DNA from: Bathynomus jamesi | Taxonomy: Eukaryota > Arthropoda > Malacostraca > Isopoda > Cirolanidae | Reading direction: 5' to 3' | Length of the DNA: 64,000 nt | Assembly (NCBI GenBank): GCA_023014485.1 | Contig: JAJOZX010002355.1 | Location: forward strand, 5,001 to 69,000 | In this document: positions 22,271-33,629 of the stretch, in pieces | Layout: every line of letters begins with the position of its first letter | How positions within the stretch are numbered: the first letter of the stretch is position 1 | The notes under the pieces: generated by a model | The model's input: the letters and a program-made list of their open reading frames with translations, nothing else | What the model was told of the DNA's origin: nothing | Database searches by the model: none | Made by a program: the position numbers and the translations under genes

Positions 22271-22731
22271 CATGTCATTAAAATAGTCTATTCGTTTTCC
22301 ACTTAACTTTTTTAACTTGTTTGTCCTACATGTGCATATAAATACGTACACGAACATATACACGTAATCTTCTGATTGAAAATAAAGAGAGCTTCCTTTT
22401 CCATTTAATCCCTCATTCCCAAATGCCAGTGTTCATGGATGCACGTTCTGATCTTCATAATACGGGTGTTCTGTCAAAATAGGATTGATTTGGAGGGTCA
22501 CAAACTATGGAAAAAGGGTATAATGGCCGTTGCTATTCCACTGCCATGAGAGATTTTTCAAATTCTGGGGGAAGGAATTTTATTTTTAAATTTTTTTTTT
22601 TTTAAATTCGTGTAAAGGGTTTTTGGCAATTCTATTTTGTGAGTGAAAACTGTTTTTTTCATGCATTTAATTGCTAGTTTTAATTATTTAATTTTGGTTT
22701 TACTATTTTTGGGGGGCTTTTGTATGCTGAG

Positions 22732-22734
<3 letters not shown>

Positions 22735-22764
<30 letters not shown>

Positions 22765-22805
22765 TGTGTGTATATATAGTGTGTGTGTATGTGTATATAT
22801 ATATA
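22735..22805. repeat. (TA)n(TG)n compound microsatellite
   Basis: TA, then short TG and TA blocks. Confidence 0.9.
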
Positions 22806-22868
22806 AATATAATGGTTGTTGTTCTTGATATATCTCGTCTGTTTTGTTCTTTGTTCTTTCAGTTCATA

Positions 22869-22953
22869 CAGGGTGTCCGCCGTCCGGGCTTAAATGGCAA
22901 TAAAATATATTTATAATGTTTTATTTTATTGCCATTTAAGCCCGGACACCCTG
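22869..22953. mobile_element. Very short mariner-type MITE (85 bp)
   Basis: CAGGGTGTCCG...GTCCGGGC at the left and GCCCGGACACCCTG at the right, flanked by TA. The arms pair across GCCATTTAAG/CTTAAATGGC and ATAAAAT. It is practically all terminal repeat, so it would form one hairpin. Confidence 0.88.
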
Positions 22954-23278
22954 TATAATAAGTCATTTAACTCCCCCTCCCCCCAAACCACACACTTTTG
23001 TTCATTTTAAGGACAGTATTCTTATTTTTTTTTTTTATTATTATTATTCGGACCGATATTTAGGAAGAATATTCAAGTTCTCCTTCGTCCCACCCAAAAC
23101 AAAAAAAAAAATTCTTGCCAAGTTTTAAAAGCATTTGTTAAGGACAAAAGTCTCGCCAAGGAAAAAAAGAACACTCTCGAGTGAAATGACTGGTTTTTAT
23201 GAAATATTTTCGATTCAGTAAAATTATCTCCATTTTTTTTCTTTTTTTACAAAAATCTTGACTGTATATAGAAAATTA

Positions 23279-23909
<631 letters not shown>

Positions 23910-24351
23910 AATTATATATATATATATAGATATATATATATATATATAATTCATTTGGCACTTCATATATGAGGCCATTATATGCATTCTTGCAGGAAGA
24001 AAAGGCAGTAATATTTGATTACATTTACAGTCTCTTAACTGTAATTATTTGATTACATTTAGAGTCTCTTAACTGTAATTACTTTTAAAAAATTTGCTCA
24101 AAAAAAGATTAAAAAAAAAAAAAAATTCCTGTTCAGTGAAATTTTTATGTATGGATCTTGTTATGAATCCATTATGAATTTAAAAAAAAGGAGAGGGGAG
24201 GGGATGTTCTCAACCCGGAACGAGGGAATGACTAAAAAATTTGATGTCTTCAGACACTAAAGTATTCATATATTTTGCTTCATTTAGACTTTTTTAAAAA
24301 ATTTTCAATCCAAATTAACATTAACGCTTTCATTGACTCTAAACCCTAAAT

Positions 24352-24352
<1 letters not shown>

Positions 24353-24391
<39 letters not shown>

Positions 24392-24392
24392 G
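24353..24392. repeat. (TA)n(TG)n compound microsatellite
   Basis: Adjacent to the 5' side of a LINE-b tail. Confidence 0.9.
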
Positions 24393-24399
24393 TGTGCAC

Positions 24400-24472
24400 A
24401 GGAGGGGCGACAAGCTTGACCTTCGTGAAATGAGGAATCATCGCAGGAACATTTGAAAGGTTGAACGAAAGG

Positions 24473-24474
<2 letters not shown>
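24400..24474 (+). mobile_element. LINE-b 3' tail, solo copy 2
   Basis: GGGGCGACAAGCTTGACC, then AAATGAGGAATCATCGCAGG, GAACATTTGAAAGG, GAACGAAAGG, ending directly in a (TA)n array. Plus-strand copy of the tail at 54253-54306. Confidence 0.78.
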
Positions 24475-24503
<29 letters not shown>

Positions 24504-24522
24504 GATAATATATATATATATT

Positions 24523-24567
<45 letters not shown>
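24475..24567. repeat. (TA)n array with slips
   Basis: About 92 nt of TA at the 3' end of the LINE-b tail. Confidence 0.95.
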
Positions 24568-24569
<2 letters not shown>

Positions 24570-24739
24570 CACAGTATATGCAAAAACTTGCAACGAAATA
24601 AGTCGTGAGATGACTATAAAAAAATTTATAAGAATATCAAACACATTATTTAATTGGGTATATCCCAAAGTAAACAATCCATAAGTCAGTGATGATAAAT
24701 TCCAACTTAGTTCTTACGTATGACAGTAACAGAATTACG

Positions 24740-25385
24740 ACAGAATAGCTACAGTGTATGACAAAGAATAACAAGCATATTACATCAAAATAACAAGTCA
24801 GAGATCTAGGAGTAATATTGTCAATAGATGCAGAGTTCATAGAACAGTATTAGAACTGCCACAGAAAAAAAAAATACATTGATGGCACAGGAATCACGTA
24901 GAAAAGCTTTCATAGCAAAAGAGCGTATATCATACCCAAATTATAGAAAAGTACGATTATTTATACTTCTTAAATACTACAAACGAAAGCTGAAAATTAC
25001 TCCAGGGTCACATCTGAAATCTCTGAAACTGTATTCACTGGAGAACGATACATGAACGATAAATGACGATAAATAATTGGAAAATACTTGAAATATCAGT
25101 TCCTAATTTTAAACAGAAATACAAATACATTGGAATGATCGAACACGACCGTTATTTATCGTTTATAAATCAAAAATGAAAAAAGCTTTGAGAGCGAAGA
25201 ATGAAAACTCATTATAACATACGAGACTCAAAGCTTTTTAGTGTATCTTCAGAGTATTCAATTAATAATAACAAATAAGAAATAATAAAAAAATTAATAA
25301 TAACCTTTGGAAAAATTCCGAAGCCATATTCCTGACTAGCTATGCTTTAGTGGCAGGTTACGAGGACAGGATGAGGGTAGAAAGC

Positions 25386-25388
<3 letters not shown>
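24740..25388 (+). mobile_element. LINE relic of the a/b type, RT C-terminal part
   Basis: Broken plus-strand frames read VRDLGVILSIDAEF (cf. KDLGVVMTDDAKF in LINE b), then a thumb-like region RISYPNYRKVRLFILLKYYK, LKSLKLYSLEN (cf. RELDLYSLEMRR) and, near the end, a degenerate VAGYE(D) tail motif. Many stops. A (TC)n array follows at 25390. Confidence 0.6.

Positions 25389-25389
<1 letters not shown>

Positions 25390-25441
<52 letters not shown>
25390..25441. repeat. (TC)n microsatellite
   Basis: About 52 nt of CT. Confidence 0.97.
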
Positions 25442-25442
<1 letters not shown>

Positions 25443-25518
25443 ATCAGAGCCCCACAACTAAAGACTGATGTTGTAGTCACAGACCGATCTCGATTATCAG
25501 TTCGAAAATAACAAAGTA

Positions 25519-25524
25519 ACATAT

Positions 25525-25575
<51 letters not shown>

Positions 25576-25579
25576 AATA

Positions 25580-25623
<44 letters not shown>

Positions 25624-25720
25624 TGGAGAGAGAGAGAGAGAGAGAGAGAGAGGTTATAATTACACTGAGAGGAATGTAGCGATTACATTGAGAGGAATGT
25701 AGTGATTACATTGGAACGGG
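25519..25720. repeat. (TA)n(GA)n array and a 22-25 nt tandem duplication
   Basis: TA with slips at 25519-25625, GA at 25626-25651, then a doubled ACATTGAGAGGAATGTAG-type unit at about 25663-25712. Confidence 0.85.
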
Positions 25721-26838
25721 TTCATCTTTGGCTTAATTTTCCTTGCGTGACTACAGGACTACGTTTTTTCCATTAATAGCACCGATACAGATGAAGCATC
25801 AATTAAGACACATTTTTTTTTTAATCTAACGTGTGCATATAAATTCTTATCGTTTAAAAATCTAAAAGAGGAAAGTCTTCTCCTTCACAAAAATAGCATT
25901 CTAAAAATTCGCACAAGCATACAAAGCATTTCAAGCACGCATTATACTGTCACGTATAATGCGGAGGAGTCTGTGCATGCGCCCACGCAAGCATGTGACT
26001 CCGTGTATTAACCATCACGTTGTGTATATATATAAAATAATATTTAGAATGTCTTTAGTCAATCATTATTTTTTTACTTTTTCTATAGTTTGGATTGTTG
26101 TCAGCTAGAGTTCATATAAAGCTTGAGTGCATGGTTGATTAGGAGTAAGAGGCACCACAAACAAGTCTGCATGGTTCATTCCTCAAGGTCATACAATATA
26201 ATGGGAATGATATATATAGGACATGGCATTTTTCACCCACATGTAGATTAATCTTTACAAAATATAGTAGAAATGATACAGAACAAGTACACGTTTAAAA
26301 CATGTTTGAAGGACTGCCGAAAAATGTGTTTCAAAGGACGAGTTAATTTGCGGCCAGAGAGTGACGGTGGTCACTGTCAACATTTACTTTTGAATCCAAC
26401 ACTGTATCATCATCATCATGTAGATGAAATGTTTTGAATGTTGTGAATGCTCCCTTGAAACATTCTAAAGAGGAAATATTTCGTCTACTCATCCAGTTTT
26501 TGTGGATTAAAAAAAGAAAAAAAATGATCCTGCGCTTTGTAGAATGACGTTCTTGAAACTAATTGAGTCAACAGGTATCTTTTCGACCCCTTTTCCTTTT
26601 CTAATCAATCCAATAAACCAAACCCAATTAATTCGATCTTTTTTTCAGAAATATCTTTTTTTTTATTAGATCAGACGAAATAAATGGAGAAGGGTTTATA
26701 AGTAAACAGTATTGTAAATTCCCATTTTTTAAATTCCCATTTGTATACTTAATCGTATTCCCATTTGGGTTTAAAATAGCATTTCAATGTAATTTAACGA
26801 GTCGCTGCGATTACAGTTTTCCTCTCTCGTGATTGTAA
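25721..26838. other. Unassigned AT-rich DNA
   Basis: No domain or repeat was recognised; an ATC run (ATCATCATCATC) is at 26407. Nothing supports a gene. Confidence 0.5.
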
Positions 26839-27073
26839 AGCTGGCCGCACAGAGAGAGGATCGTCTTGCGATTCACGACTGACGACTTGGGTCGTGACGA
26901 TTCAACTCGCGTGTGATTTCACATTGATAGAATGTGAGCCCCTCACACTGCAGCGACCTCGACGCCATTCTGGGGAATCGCGTCACTGTCAATGTAAAAT
27001 CACGCGTGACTTGAGTCGTCACGACCCAAGTCTTCAGTCGTGAGTCGCCAAACGATCCTGCGTACGACCGGCG
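26839..27073. mobile_element. Palindromic Harbinger-type MITE
   Basis: Left end AGCTGGCCGCACAGAGAG and right-end complement CGCCGGTCGTACGCAGGATC align, and the arms keep pairing through GATCGT..GCGA, GACTTGGGTCGTGACGA and CACGCGTGA over about 85 nt each. TAA flanks both sides (26836-26838 and 27074-27076), the 3-bp duplication typical of PIF/Harbinger. The 235 bp are CpG-rich relative to the surroundings. Confidence 0.75.
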
Positions 27074-27076
27074 TAA

Positions 27077-27650
27077 GGCTTCCACCCAATCAAGTTTTCT
27101 GTATCTGTAACGAACATCATAACACTATTTTATCCATCATCGTGAAATGTCCTTCTTTTCAAGCAGTTCAAAAGCGCAGAGAACATCCACAAATAACTTT
27201 TATTTTTTCTAATTTATATATGCACGCTCATTCTTCTCAAATGTAAATCATTTTAATACCATTCTCTCCTTTATTTCTCAGAATCAATCTTTATTGAATG
27301 GTCTGTGAACGTATCAACATTTTCTGGGATAAACTCAGGATTTAGATAACGCCAAACCTTTTCAAGGAACAGAACGATGAACGATAGAGAAAGCATTCGG
27401 ATGTTCGGGATACGGCAGAAAATACTAAGAAACTGTATTTAAAAAAATGGGACCAAATGGTGTTCATGCCAGGAATGGCAGATTGGCGAGTTACCGCCAA
27501 GATCAAAGTTTGCACTCTCAAATCGCTGAAAGAAAAGGTAAAAAAGAAATTGAAGTTTTTTATAATTTTGTTAAAAAAAATCATAGTGTCCCCATGTACA
27601 GGTTCAGTCATATAGGTAAGAAGTGGAAATGACTGAAAGTTCGATAGGGG
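27077..27650. other. Unassigned DNA
   Basis: Overlapping short frames on both strands, none with a recognised domain. Confidence 0.4.
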
Positions 27651-27678
27651 TATATATATATATATATAATATATATAG

Positions 27679-27850
27679 TGATAAAAATAACCACGAAGGA
27701 AAAAGGAAACACAGAATGATGCTCAAGCGCTTTCGTCTAATGACAGCCTCAGGAACACTGAAATAAATAACAAGTTCCTGAGGATGTCATTAGACGAAAG
27801 CGCTTGAGCACCATTCTGTGTTTCCTTTTTCCTTCGTGGTTATTTTCATC
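27679..27850. mobile_element. Palindromic foldback P2, Penelope-like 3'-end type
   Basis: Arms of about 75 nt with AACCACGAAGGAAAAAGG at the left and its complement at the right; the spacer is about 22 nt. The right arm reads CTGAGGA-T-GTC-ATTA-GAC-GAAAGC at 27778-27800, the hammerhead-like core shared with P1, P4, P5 and P6. (TA)n borders both sides (27651-27678; 27892-27933). Confidence 0.75.
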
Positions 27851-27939
27851 ATAATTATTACTCACGTGTTACTTTCGTGAAATAATTCATATATATATAT
27901 ATAGATATATATATATATATATATATAATATAGTACGTA

Positions 27940-28884
27940 CAGGGTGGGTTAAAAAAAGTGACCCCTTAGAGTAAACTGTCATATTAAAAAAAGTAAGGGG
28001 ACTAGAGCTCCCAAACTTCATAGATGCTTACCTTAGCATGTTGTTCGTCTTAATTGAGAAGTTGCTCGATGTGTCCCCCTTCCTGCTCAACGCAGGCCTC
28101 CAAACGTGGACGCCACTGATCAATACACCTGTTTACATATCGTTGAGACACCTTCTCCCAGCCGAGCAGAATTCTTTGGCGTAGTTCATCTATGTCTCTT
28201 ATATTGGTACCAGGGATGTAAAGTTTGGACTTCAGGGCTTCCCAAACACCACAATCTAGTGGTGAAAGATCGGGGCTACTAGCCGGCCACATATTGGGTT
28301 CGATAAAATCCGGTGTTTCGTTTTCAAGGAATGTGACAGTTTGGCGTGCTCTTTGAGCAGGGGCTCCATCTTGTTGTAAAGTATATCTTTCGACACTAAT
28401 TCGTCGAGTATAATTTAGATAGAATGGTAAAACATTTGAATATACGTTCCAACAAGATAGAGCCCCTGCTCACAGAGCACGCCAAACTGTCACATTCCTT
28501 GAGAACGAAACACCGGATTTTATCGAACCCAATATGTGGCCGGCTAGAGCCCTGATATTTCACCACTAGATTATGGTGTTTGGGAAGCCCTGAAGTCCAA
28601 ACTTTACATCCCTGGTATCAATATAAGAAACATAGATGAACTACGCGAAAGAATTCTGCTCGGCTGGAAGAAGGTGTCTCAACGATATGTAAACAGGTGT
28701 ATTGATCAGTGACGTCCACGTTTGGAGGACTGCGTTGAGCAGGAAGAGGGACACATCGAGTAACTTCTCAATTAAGACGAACAACATGCTAAGGTAAGCA
28801 TCTATGAAGTTTGGGAGCTCTAGTCCCCTTACTTTTTTAATATGACAGTTTACCTCTAAGGGGTCACTTTTTTTACCCACCCTG
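27940..28884. mobile_element. Mariner-type element built as an inverted duplication of its 3' half
   Basis: Ends CAGGGTGGGTTAAAAAAAGT and its complement, next to TA. From both ends the same transposase C-terminal coding sequence runs inwards (left arm on the minus strand, right arm on the plus strand), about 440 nt per arm, around a single-copy centre of about 60 nt (28385-28445). The two arms differ at scattered positions. Such a structure cannot encode a full transposase but would fold into a very long hairpin if transcribed. Confidence 0.9.
28050..28440 (-). pseudogene. Mariner-type transposase C-terminal half (left arm)
   Basis: Minus-strand reading gives ERYTLQQDGAPAQRAR (second catalytic Asp, in QQDGAP) and WPASSPDLSPLDCGVWEAL (third catalytic Asp, in SPLD), then LRQRILLGWEKVSQRYVNRC. 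The spacing between the two aspartates is 37 residues, which would place it with DD37D (maT-like) elements. The N-terminal half with the DNA-binding domain and first Asp is absent. A second, more damaged copy is in the right arm (about 28450-28760, plus). Confidence 0.85.
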
Positions 28885-28890
28885 TATATA

Positions 28891-29002
28891 TGATGCAAAT
28901 CCACAAGGAAAAGGAAAAAATGATTCCAAGGTCTTTCCTGTATTCAGCAATACAGGAAAGGCCTTGGAATAATTTTGTCGTTTTCCTTGTGGGTTTGCAT
29001 CA
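28891..29002. mobile_element. Palindromic foldback P3, short
   Basis: TGATGCAAATCCACAAGG at the left and its complement CCTTGTGGGTTTGCATCA at the right, with arms of about 50 nt around AGCA. It is the same family as P4 and P5 (ATTCCAAGGCCTTTC) but truncated at the centre, so only the GGAAAGGCC edge of the hammerhead-like core remains. It continues into a CATTCATTCATTTCACGTG tail. Confidence 0.75.
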
Positions 29003-29068
29003 TTCATTCATTTCACGTGTTTAAGTGTGAAATTCATCCCCCCCCCCAATATATATGTATAATACATT

Positions 29069-29075
<7 letters not shown>

Positions 29076-29104
<29 letters not shown>

Positions 29105-29106
29105 TA
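29076..29106. repeat. (CA)n microsatellite
   Basis: TA then about 26 nt of CA. Confidence 0.9.
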
Positions 29107-29160
29107 GTATGTATATACTGTATAAGAACTGGTTTCTGACGCTCTTCATGAACAAGCCTG

Positions 29161-29162
<2 letters not shown>

Positions 29163-29238
<76 letters not shown>
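29163..29238. repeat. (TA)n microsatellite
   Basis: About 76 nt of TA left of the hAT MITE; a second array (29428-29480) lies to its right. Confidence 0.97.
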
Positions 29239-29241
<3 letters not shown>

Positions 29242-29427
29242 TGGTGTGCAGTCAGGGTAAGCGGGGCATGCGCCGCCTACCCAGTTAAAGGTCAAATTAC
29301 AAAAAGGCAGTATATTACTACAGTAATCGAAAACTAATATAAAGTTCTGATGCTGGTATATAGTATATATATATATATATATTTGCAACTACCGCTTACC
29401 CTGGGACACACCCACCGCACGCCACTG
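29239..29427. mobile_element. hAT-like MITE inside a (TA)n array
   Basis: Left end CAGTGGTGTGCAGTCAGGG and right-end complement CAGTGGCGTGCGGTGGGTG; both arms contain AGGGTAAGCGG. ATATATAT on both sides is consistent with an 8-bp duplication, but the site is TA repeat anyway. An internal TA array occurs at 29364-29385. Confidence 0.75.
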
Positions 29428-29445
29428 ATATATATATATTATATA

Positions 29446-29485
<40 letters not shown>

Positions 29486-29739
29486 CTCAGGCTTGTTTGT
29501 GAAGAGCGTCAGAAACCAGTTCTTCTTCTTTGGTACAAAATCATGTATGACACACTATAAGAGCTCTCCGCCCCCTTCTCATATAGCATGGGAAATGTGG
29601 TTTTAGATAATGAAGGGTGAATGCTTAGGAGGAGTCTGTAGACACCAATCAACCAGGGAAGTACTCCGGGGGGAGTGGGACATTAGGCAGGAGACATGGA
29701 ATGCGGGAACTCCCGTTTCTCCTCTCACTGTCCTCTTTA

Positions 29740-30010
29740 GCTGATCTTTTTCAGTGTCTCATCTTCTACCCTGTGAGCAGTCCAGCATGCTCTCAAACAC
29801 ACAAACACTTCTCCCTCCCTTCTTTACTACACATACATTCATTTTACATACTATATAATCTTTTCAAAATTTAAAAAAAAAAGCATCATGAACCATCGGA
29901 GACGTTGATTTCGGCTCTCTCCTTCTTATATATAGCTGGTATTTTTGCGGTCGCTCACCCTTGGCCCTCCTCATTTTGCATTAAAAAAGAAGAACAGTAT
30001 CATTGGTGTG
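29740..30010 (+). mobile_element. LINE 3'-end relic, copy 1
   Basis: Shares the order CTCTC..CTTCTT, TATTTTTGCGGTCGCTCACCC, TTGGC(C)CTCCTC and AAAAAAGAAGAA with the sequence at 36690-36935, where a damaged LINE C-terminus (LWNNLPQSIF) precedes it. It reads SALSFLYIAGIFAVAHPW in one frame. Low-confidence paralogy. Confidence 0.45.
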
Positions 30011-30139
30011 CACAGAGAGAAGACAATACCAAAAGTCAAATACTACTTCACACACACACACACACACGCACAAATCAGCCCCTCCCCCCTAAAAAAAAGG
30101 AGCTATAGTACATGGAAAATGGAATTACGTTGATACGTT

Positions 30140-30427
30140 TGGTAAGCTTTCGCCCCAATTGTTTATTCTCACGAAGGTCAAGCTTTTCACTCCACCTTAC
30201 ACCTACAGTTTAACGTGGAATCCGAACCATGCCCCACCAGCAGCCCAGCGTCTTAACCACTAGGCGACCCAGGGTACCCATTTATGTACCAACCACTTTC
30301 TTTATTGTTTGGAAGGATGAATACCTGGGTTTTGTTTTGCTGCGCGCCGGCTGCCGTCACCGGGTCTCGATCCCGGGGCCGACGGATTCGTAGTCAGCGA
30401 CGCTAACTACAACACCACCGAGACGCT
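30140..30427 (-). mobile_element. tRNA-derived SINE copy 2
   Basis: Minus strand: head near 30427 with GGTGTTGTAGTTAGCGTCG and B-box GGGATCGAGACCC, then a second tRNA-like unit with CGCCTAGTGGTTAAGACG and GGTTCGGATTCCACGTTAAA. The 3' tail reads GTGAAAAGCTTGACCTTCG then GAGAATAAACAATT. The tail core GCTTGACCTTCG matches the LINE-b 3' end. Confidence 0.82.
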
Positions 30428-30904
30428 TAAATATAGTCAAATTATTCTAAATATTTGTCACGTGGACAAACTCTGAACTTGTCAAACTTCTTTGACATGT
30501 ATAGGTATATAGAAGTAGACAAATTTCAGAGAAAAAAAAATGTCCAACATCTGACATTTTGTAACGTGTCCCAAACTTGTCAAAGATATACATCTACATG
30601 TTGAACAGTTTTGTGTAGTAACAGACATATTCTAGAAGAAAATATGTCAAAAGTCTGACATATTTTAGCGTATCAAAATAGAATTAGAAATGTAAAAATT
30701 ATATATTTTTGTATACGCTTTTTGTCCGCGCAGTACAAATTGATATAGATGGATGGTAATTTATAATTGAAAGTATGTAAGATAAATTTTGTTACCACTA
30801 AATATCAGCTAGCTGTTTAATTGTATGAAAAATATATATATTTTTTTATTTAAAGGTTCCGTGATGTGATAGAAAAAGAAATAGTTACCCTTCCATTATA
30901 AAGA
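30428..30904. other. Unassigned DNA between two SINE copies
   Basis: Contains imperfect direct repeats of a TTGTCAAA...GACATNTTNTAGCG pattern (about 30430-30700). No gene signal. Confidence 0.45.
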
Positions 30905-30927
30905 ATATATATATATATATATATATC

Positions 30928-31209
30928 TTGGTTTTTGCTTCTGCCTGAATTGTTCATTCTGCCGAAGGTCAAGCTTGTCACTCCAACTTAGATCTACATT
31001 TTAACGTGGAATCCGAACCACGTCCCACCAGCAGCCCATCGTCTTAACCACTAGGCTAACCAGGGTATCCATTTATTTCCAACCAATTTTTATTGTGTGG
31101 AAAGATGAATAGTTGGGTTTTGTTGCGCGCCACTTGCCGTCACCGGGTCTCGATCCCGGAGCCGATGGATTTGTAGTCAGCGACTCTAACCACTACACCA
31201 CTGAGGTAC
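30928..31209 (-). mobile_element. tRNA-derived SINE copy 3
   Basis: Same two-unit structure as copies 1 and 2, with the 3' tail GTGACAAGCTTGACCTTCGG followed by a (TA)n array (30905-30926) at its 3' end. Another TA array (31224-31251) lies on the head side. Confidence 0.82.
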
Positions 31210-31221
31210 ATTTCTATTAGG

Positions 31222-31251
<30 letters not shown>

Positions 31252-31253
<2 letters not shown>

Positions 31254-32892
31254 CAAAAGTTATCAATTGAAGATTTAATTACTGTAATCCTGCAGTTGCT
31301 AAGGTTCGTATAATCAGTTGCAGTTTTCTTTCAAAAGTTTTTAAATGAATGAACCACATGAACACTTTTCGTGTATTAATAACAGTTAGGATTAAATGTG
31401 GTCTCACAAGAGGTAGGGAGTTTTCTTTTCTACTCTCTGAGGTGGTGTCGATGGTTACGCCCCCGGCATCTGTTATCCCTTTCTTTAGGAGACTATTTAT
31501 ATCTTTGTTGATTTCGTAGGTCCCGGGGTTCGTATCCCCGTAATTACAATAAGGACTTTTCCTTACAACTGAGAATACCTGTTTTAAGCCCGGACATACA
31601 ACGGAGCGCGCCTGATTGATCCTGGGCATCTTATCTTTTCCGTTCTCCTTTCCTTTTCTCTTTTCTCTCCATGCTTTGGGGACCTTCCGTATATTAACTT
31701 ATGATATTTAAACAACCATTTAGTGCTGGATGGAAGGGATAACTCAACCATTAATGCGTACCGTTGCGTAAGTATGGTACACCATATTTAGATAACAATA
31801 TAAATATGAGTTACTCTTTACTAAATGACTGAAGAGAACTGCAAATATAAAATATACCTTGTCAATGTGTAATCCTGTCATGGAACAAGATAATTTCACA
31901 AAACCTGTCCAGTTGGGGCACTTAGCTTAGACAGGCCATGTCAGGTGACATGTTTTTAGTGTTCAGTTGGACGCGATATTATAGAAAAATTGGTCCATTG
32001 AGGCACCAGCAAAACAAACTTAGGTGTGTCCAGTGGACAGGAGTACAAGTTTTCAGTGCTGTAGCACATGTAACTGGTACAGTACTCACAAGTTTCTAAT
32101 TTTTTGGAAACAGTGTCAAAAATTTCATGCATTCTCATGATGTACAACATATTAAAACAAAAGGAGAATTAAAGAGAGTATGATTACTGCATAGTTACAT
32201 AAGTGCTCATTAATTTGAACATAACCAAGGAGAAACAACCGAGTTGAATGTGTCAAAATATCCTTTGGAAGTCATTCATAAAAAATGTCTGCGAACCCTT
32301 TCAAATAATGATAACAGACAAAGTGACATTTCCCCCAAGGTTTAAAGAGCTAAATATTTAAACCAAAATGACTTACACAAATTCAATGTTGTTGTTAATA
32401 TGTTCAAAGTTATCAATAAAAATTAATATACATCACCCAGTCAAAGAGCAATTAACCTCCATCAAATACATCATTATGACATTAGACTCCCCACAGATTT
32501 CATACGCAAACCAAACTATACAATGGAAACTGCAGGAAATGTACTCTCTTTCAAAGGAGCAGATGTACGGAAATGCAATTCCCATAAATATCAGACAGGC
32601 TTCATCATTAAATGTATTCCCCAAATCACTAAAGAAATACTTCATTAGTTCATGCTGATGTACAAGTTTATTACTGCCATTATTACTATAGTAATTAAAT
32701 TCCCATTTTATAATTAACTATTTAAAATATGTTAATTTCATTAAGCACTTTTAATTTCATACTTTATCGTAATTAATTTTTCATTAAGCATCATTTATTT
32801 TCTATTAAATATACAATTGATCATTTTATTTAAAATTGTCTTACATAATAATTAAACGCTACTTTTGTAAAGTTTTACCTTTGGTTTACTAT
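31252..32892. other. Unassigned DNA
   Basis: A minus-strand 116-codon frame (31279-31629) has no recognised domain. The GGGGTTCGTATCCCCG hairpin at about 31525-31540 resembles a tRNA T-arm but no tRNA body accompanies it. Confidence 0.4.
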
Positions 32893-32940
32893 TATTATGA
32901 ATATTATGAATATTAATTATTATTATTATTATGAATATTA

Positions 32941-32983
<43 letters not shown>
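32893..32983. repeat. (TTA)n microsatellite with ATGAATATTA units
   Basis: TTA array interrupted by two ATTATGAATATTA units. Confidence 0.9.
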
Positions 32984-32984
<1 letters not shown>

Positions 32985-33629
32985 TTGCCATTTTCACTTC
33001 TCTCGTGTAATAAATAAACTGAATCCCATTAATTTTGCCTAAAAAGCTTCCATGCTTCAACGACATATTTCCTGTAGATTAGAATATTGTGAATATACTG
33101 TATTAATGCCATATCAAATACCTAAATTATACAGAAAAATATATTGAAAAATATTGTAAAACTTTATGTAAATTGTATTCGTTTTTCCCGAATAAAAGTA
33201 TTTGTTTGTTTGTTGTTAAAACTGTAACAAAAACAGAAATGGAAAATGGAAAAAGATTTACTGATGTAGTATCTTCATATATGAAAGTTATATTCATAAG
33301 GATTGGTTAAAATGATCTAAATAACCTCGTTATGAGAGCCTCTGAAATAACCAATATGGCCGACGTTAGAAGCCGGGAATTTTATTAAAATAAAAATTAA
33401 TATAAGAATAATAACTCGTAACGAAATATTTTTACCTCCTAATTTTTTAGTATTTAATTTTTATTATTAATTTTTAAAAAAAACTTTTGCAATATCCATT
33501 CCAGCAAAATTGTGAGGGTAACTTTAAAATTTAACTGTATATAAACACGAGTTTGTGAGTTTCTGACCATTGCATTATGATAATAACAGTTGACTTTTGA
33601 AGAATAAGAGAGATATTTGAACCTAATCA

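Larger units (their letters stand above)
29124..29524. mobile_element. Foldback repeat with AAGAACTGGTTTCTGACG arms
   Basis: Left arm 29124-29160 (AAGAACTGGTTTCTGACG...AACAAGCCTG) and right arm about 29487-29524 are complementary at nearly every position. Between them lie (TA)n arrays and the hAT MITE at 29239-29427, apparently later insertions. Confidence 0.7.

Noticed and set aside
29163..29480. CRISPR-like regularly spaced repeats
   Set aside because: Repeats are TA microsatellite and inverted arms. There are no constant-length spacers, and the DNA is eukaryotic.
31520..31545. tRNA T-arm (GGGGTTCGTATCCCCG)
   Set aside because: No D-arm, anticodon arm or acceptor stem at the right distance.
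31279..31629. 116-codon minus-strand frame as a gene
   Set aside because: No domain, start context or splice signals. Composition is like the surrounding intergenic DNA.
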